A stretch of 64,000 nt of DNA from Taxillus chinensis. Lineage: Eukaryota > Streptophyta > Magnoliopsida > Santalales > Loranthaceae. Every line of letters begins with the position of its first letter. Position 1 is the first letter of the stretch. The stretch lies in NCBI GenBank assembly GCA_023512835.1, contig CM042086.1, positions 1,219,799-1,283,798 on the forward strand. Direction: 5' to 3'. This document shows, one piece after another, positions 60,335-64,000 of the stretch. Under the pieces are notes generated by a model that saw nothing but the letters and a program-made list of their open reading frames with translations, was not told the origin of the DNA and ran no database searches. Made by a program: the position numbers and the translations under genes.

Positions 60335-60775
60335 AATTTTGAAAAGACATCTAAGGCCTAACAGGAATTGAAAGGGCATCCGAGGCCCAACATGAATAGA
60401 AAAGGCATATAAGGCCTGACAGAAATTGAAAAGGCATCCAAGGCCTAACAGGAATTGAAAAGGCATCCAAGGCCTAACAAGAATTAAAAAAGGCATCCAA
60501 GGCCTAACGGGAATTGAAAAGGCATTTAAGACCTAACAGAAATTGAGAAGGCATCCAAGACCTAACAGGAATCGAAAAGGCATCCAAGGCCTAACAAAAA
60601 TGGAAAAGGCAGCCAAGGCCTATAGGAAAGAAGATGGCGTCTTGGGCTAACAGGAAATGGAATGGCATCTTGGGCCAACAGGAAATGGAATGGCATCTTG
60701 GGCCAACAGGAATTTGGAAGGCATCTCGGGCTTGGAATTGAATTGGAAAAGGTGTCTAGGGCCTGGAAAGAGGTC
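60335..60775. repeat. 29-bp tandem array, about 15 units
   Basis: Units gaattgaaaaggcatccaag plus gcctaacag, progressively diverged towards the right. Lies between pol and the 3' LTR, where Tat/Ogre elements often carry tandem arrays. Minus-strand ORFs with PFQFLLGLGCL repeats are by-products. Confidence 0.9.
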
Positions 60776-61709
60776 AATGATTGTATCAATTTGGGCTCCC
60801 TCTGCGAGTTCACTTAAAGAGATCGCTCTACGAGGTTACCTGAGAGAGAAAAGGCTGCAGTTTGTTTATCGAAAGGAGGCTTTCAGAGGCAAAGTATTGG
60901 TTGAACAACAGAGATTTCAGGGCTTAGGAAACTTGTTGTGGATGATCTGTTGGGATCTTCAACGCGACCACATTCATGAAATTAGAGAAAATGCTAAATG
61001 TATGCAAATGATGCATGGAATGCAAAATGAATTTTAGGTTAATGTGTAAATGTATGCTGAGGTGAGATCACAACTTGTTGTTCCTAAAATTGCAGAAAAT
61101 GCTGAATGATGCATGGATGTAATGTATGCGGGGAGACATAGTGAAATGTATTACCAATGACCCAATATGGACTAGGGGTTCATCTCCATGCTGTTGGAGA
61201 GTTTGGATGACATCCAACTTGTTGGGGAACTCTTTTCCCTATGGCTGGGGAGACCTTTCTATCTTTGGTGGGAAATTCTCTTTTTAAGGATGGTTTGACT
61301 TAGCTTCACCGCGTTGAGGAGCTTGACTTGATGACTCCATTGGGGATATTGGCCCTCCATGGAGATATTGGTACCTAGCATTAAGGAGCTTTTTGGAGCT
61401 CGACCTTACTCATAAGGTAATGCCAAAGGAGTCTACTGGGATTTAAGATATTCTAATTAAATGTGAAATAAAGACGATGTAACATGATTAAAGAGATGAA
61501 AAAGGGATTTTTGTCGATTAATTCCACAAACATACTTATATCATAGAAAGTTCCCCTTGTTATAATCTAATAAACAGAATCACAAGTCTTTAAAAGTATA
61601 ATGTACAAATTTGATTCAAGTGTGTCTCGGGTTTGACCAAGTCTTCCACTGTTTGTTGCTACCGTGTCTGGATGATGCTGTTTCCTTCAGGTCCTGATCC
61701 TTCTAGATT
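60776..61709. other. 3' untranslated region of the Tat/Ogre-like element
   Basis: No coding region recognised. Contains direct words such as cttgttggggaactc. Presumably part of the element between tandem array and pol. Confidence 0.4.
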
Positions 61710-61875
61710 TTGATTAATTTTATCCTTCAGGATTTGTTTTTGGCTTTGTATTTTACCCTTGATGCCCTTTCGGGTTTTCATCAAGTCCGCCTTTGTTTTG
61801 TTTTTGTTTTTTTTTTTTTTGAGCTTTATATTTTACCCTTGGTGCCCTTTCGGGTTTTCACCAAGTCCGCTCATA
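61710..61875. repeat. Direct duplication of about 85-90 bp
   Basis: ttttacccttgatgcccttt and cgggttttcatcaagtccgc recur (second copy ttggtgcccttt, ttcaccaagtccgc) near 61745 and 61840. Confidence 0.8.
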
Positions 61876-61949
61876 ACCATCATGTTGTGTTCCTCCCATG
61901 TCTAGTAAGTCCCAATTTGGACAAGAGAGTTAAGCATAAAATGTTTTGA

Positions 61950-63210
61950 CAGCATCACTATTCACTGGGTTAGGGAGCTCGTCTCCATCCATTTTGGCAA
62001 AGATCAATACACCTCCTGAGAATGCTGTTTTCACAACATATGGGCCTTCATAATTGGGAGTTCGCTTGCCTCTGTGCTCATGCTAGATTAGTAAAATTTT
62101 CTTGAGGACGAGATCACCCTCTTGAAAGCTTAGGGGCTTCACCTTTTTATTGTAGTTGTTCATCATTCTCTATTGATACAACTGTCCTCTGCAAACTGCT
62201 GCCAACCGTTTGCCTTCAATTAAATTCAACTGCTCATAACGGTTTCGCGCCCATTCTGCTTCTTCGAGTTGAGTATCCTGGAGTACTCGGAGAGATGATA
62301 TCTCCACTTTGACTAGTAGAACTGCTTTCATGCCATAGACCAAAGAAAATGAAGTTGCCCCAGTTGATGTATGCACCGAGGTGCGATAAGCATGCAAAGC
62401 ATATGGTAGCTTTTCGTGCCAATCTTTGTACGTTTTAGTCATTTTTCTGATAATATTCTTGATATTTTTATTGGCTGCTTTGACTGCTCCGTTCATCTTG
62501 GGGCAATAGGGAGTTGAGTTATGGTGTTGAATTTTGTATGTTTCACACAACTTATCCATCATCCGACTATTCAAATTGGCAGCATTGTCCGTTATGATCT
62601 ACTCAAGAAGCCCATATCGGCATATGATGTTGTTCCGCATAAATCAAAGTACCACAGCTTGTGTGACATTAGCATATGATGCTGCTTCTACCCACTTGGT
62701 GAAGTAATCAATGGCCACTAGGATGAAACGATGACTATTGGATGCTTTTGGAGATATTGGTCCAATAACGTCGATGCCCCAAAGTGAGAACGGCCATGGG
62801 CAAACCATCACATGCAGTTTGGATGGAGGTACTTGGATCTTATCGCCATAAATTTGACACTTGAGGCATCTGCGCACATATTCAATGCAATCTTTTTCCA
62901 TGGTGACCCAATAATAACCCATTCGCATGATTTGTCTTGTTAATGCATGTCCGTTTGCATGTGAATCGCATTCCCTTTCGTGCACTTCTTTCATTATTTG
63001 TGTCGATTCTTCTTTTGCCACACACTGCAATAATACCATGTCATGGTTTCTCTTATACAGAATCAAGCCATCGAGATAATAGTTGGATGCTGACCTTCGG
63101 ATGTTTCTTTTATCAGACTCAGAAGCCTCAGCTGGATATTCTTGTTTAAGTAAATATTGTCTGATGTCAGTGTACCAGGGCTTTTCTTCGGTGTTTTCTT
63201 CAATGGCCAT
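61950..63210 (-). pseudogene. Integrase of the Tat/Ogre-like element (degenerate)
   Basis: N-terminal part 63210-62644: zinc-binding EVHERECDSHANGHA..CLKCQIYGD, then core GIDVIGPISPKASNSH with the first Asp and FTKWVEAASYANVTQ. A stop separates this from 62640-62170: ITDNAANLN with the second Asp, TPYCPKMNGAVKAANKNIKN, KLPYALHAYRTSVHTSTGAT, FSLVYGMKAVL. In GAVKAANK the expected catalytic Glu (GAVEAANK in relatives) is Lys. After a stop at about 62170 the C-terminal part (FQEGDLVLKK, NYEGPYVVK) continues to about 61960. At least three stops, so inactive. Confidence 0.9.
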
Positions 63211-63249
63211 ACAATGTGCAGGAGTATCTTGTATGCGGATATCAAAAGA

Positions 63250-64000
63250 CTAAACTTCCAACTTTATGTCTATCCGAAGGAGGGAGGCTAGAGTTACCAG
63301 TGCGTTAGGAATCTGATTATATTCCCTGGACATATGCTCGAATGTAATGTCTTCAAACTGCTCAGCCAATGTCACAATACGCTTCCGATATGGGATTAAT
63401 TTGTGGTTCCGAGTTTCCCATTCTCCCCTTACTTGGAATATGACAATCACAAAATCCCCAAACACTCGTAATTTTTTGATTCCTTTGCTAACCGCTTCTT
63501 GAAGTCTCATTACACAAGCCTCATATTCTGCTACATTGTTGCTACAAGAGAAGGTTAACTTGGCTGCCATCGGGAAATGTTCACCTTTTGGAGATATTAG
63601 AATAGCCCCGATGCCGTGCCCCAAGAGACTAGAGGCTCCATCAAACCACATAGTCCATATATATAATACTTCGGTGGTAAGGATGTTGATATGCTCATCT
63701 GAAAAATCTATAGTCATAGGCTCATAGTCTTCTAGTACTCTGTCTGCTAAGTAATCAGCTATTGCACTTCCTTTTATGGCTTTTTGAGGCACATAGATGA
63801 TATCATACTCTGACAAGATCAACTGTCATTTGGCGATTCTTCCATAAATGGATGGTATTTCTAAGAGATGTTTGAGCGGATCGTGCCTTGAAATCAGCCA
63901 TGTAGTATGATAAAGAGTGTATTGCCTCAATCTTCTTGTTATCCAGACGAGAGCACATCATGTCTTTTCCAACGGTGTATAGTTCTCTTCATTGATGGTG
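63250..64000 (-). pseudogene. RT tail and second RNase H of the Tat/Ogre-like element (runs off right edge)
   Basis: The first ~180 bp at the right edge encode the end of the RT-linked RNase H (ENYTPLEKT, HTTWLISRHDPLKHLLE, with stops). The ORF 63822-63250 then gives VPQKAIKGSAIADYLADR and the plant second RNase H: MWFDGASSLLGHGIGAILIS, CSNNVAEYEACVMRLQEAV, FGDFVIVIFQVRGEWETRN, ending with YNQIPNALVTLASLL. Relatives read ..NQ.ADALATLAS; the last catalytic Asp is Asn here. GDS is GDF. The dual RNase H arrangement is characteristic of the Tat lineage. The rest of pol and gag are outside the window. Confidence 0.88.

Noticed and set aside
60314..60813. Minus-strand ORFs with repeated PFQFLLGLGCL motif
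   Set aside because: Translation of the 29-bp tandem array in the 3' part of a retroelement.
1..64000. tRNA, rRNA or other structured RNA genes
   Set aside because: No convincing tRNA arms with A/B boxes or rRNA segments were seen; tggtatcagagc strings are retroelement primer-binding sites, not tRNA genes.

Overview
The window is nuclear DNA of a flowering plant. Two spliced plant genes are present: a PAT1 homologue on the minus strand and an organelle-type YchF/EngD GTPase on the plus strand. Both have GT-AG introns, AT-rich flanks and plant transposons (Tekay/Del-like and Tat/Ogre-like Ty3-gypsy elements, hAT, Tourist, FAR1/MULE, RTE-type LINE). I cannot assign the species. No tRNA, rRNA, CRISPR or prokaryotic operon was seen. 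Layout: (1) 1-11.3 kb holds the 5' part of PAT1. Four exons are recognised, and intron 3 (about 6.6 kb) is a nest of a broken RTE LINE, two LINE-interrupting terminal-inverted-repeat elements, a hAT MITE and two more MITEs. The gene continues beyond the left edge or into unrecognised exons. (2) 11.3-20.2 kb is intergenic. Its main feature is a direct segmental duplication of the GTPase 5' flank, including part of a dead FAR1-like gene. The distal copy later received a solo LTR and a Tourist MITE, and the proximal copy preserves both empty sites. (3) 20.2-25.0 kb is the complete 11-exon GTPase gene (422 codons plus stop). (4) 25-29.6 kb holds a hAT fragment and AT-rich repeats. (5) 29,586-54,365 is one large nested structure: a degenerate Tekay/Del-like chromovirus inserted in a hAT transposase pseudogene with a perfect 5-bp target duplication (gtcat). 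Its LTRs and interior were later hit by at least four solo LTRs or LTR-only insertions, two small non-autonomous LTR elements (TRIM-like, one in a three-LTR tandem array), a reverse-oriented LTR with a 58-bp flanking duplication, and a 3.4-kb LTR carrying a 91-codon ORF. (6) 55.5-64 kb holds a hAT-type terminus, a gypsy integrase scrap and the 3' half of a minus-strand Tat/Ogre-like element (RNase H, integrase, 29-bp tandem array, polypurine tract, 3' LTR) that runs off the right edge. How the parts work together: the two host genes are unrelated housekeeping functions (mRNA decapping/decay; organellar P-loop NTPase). Everything else is transposon history. The most informative signals are nested insertion junctions with matching target duplications, LTR promoters with unusual motif clusters (W-box TTGAC, G-box CACGTG, a TCGGGTGAA palindrome), and LTR termini of the same TGT..GACCCG/CGTGACA type shared by autonomous and non-autonomous families.
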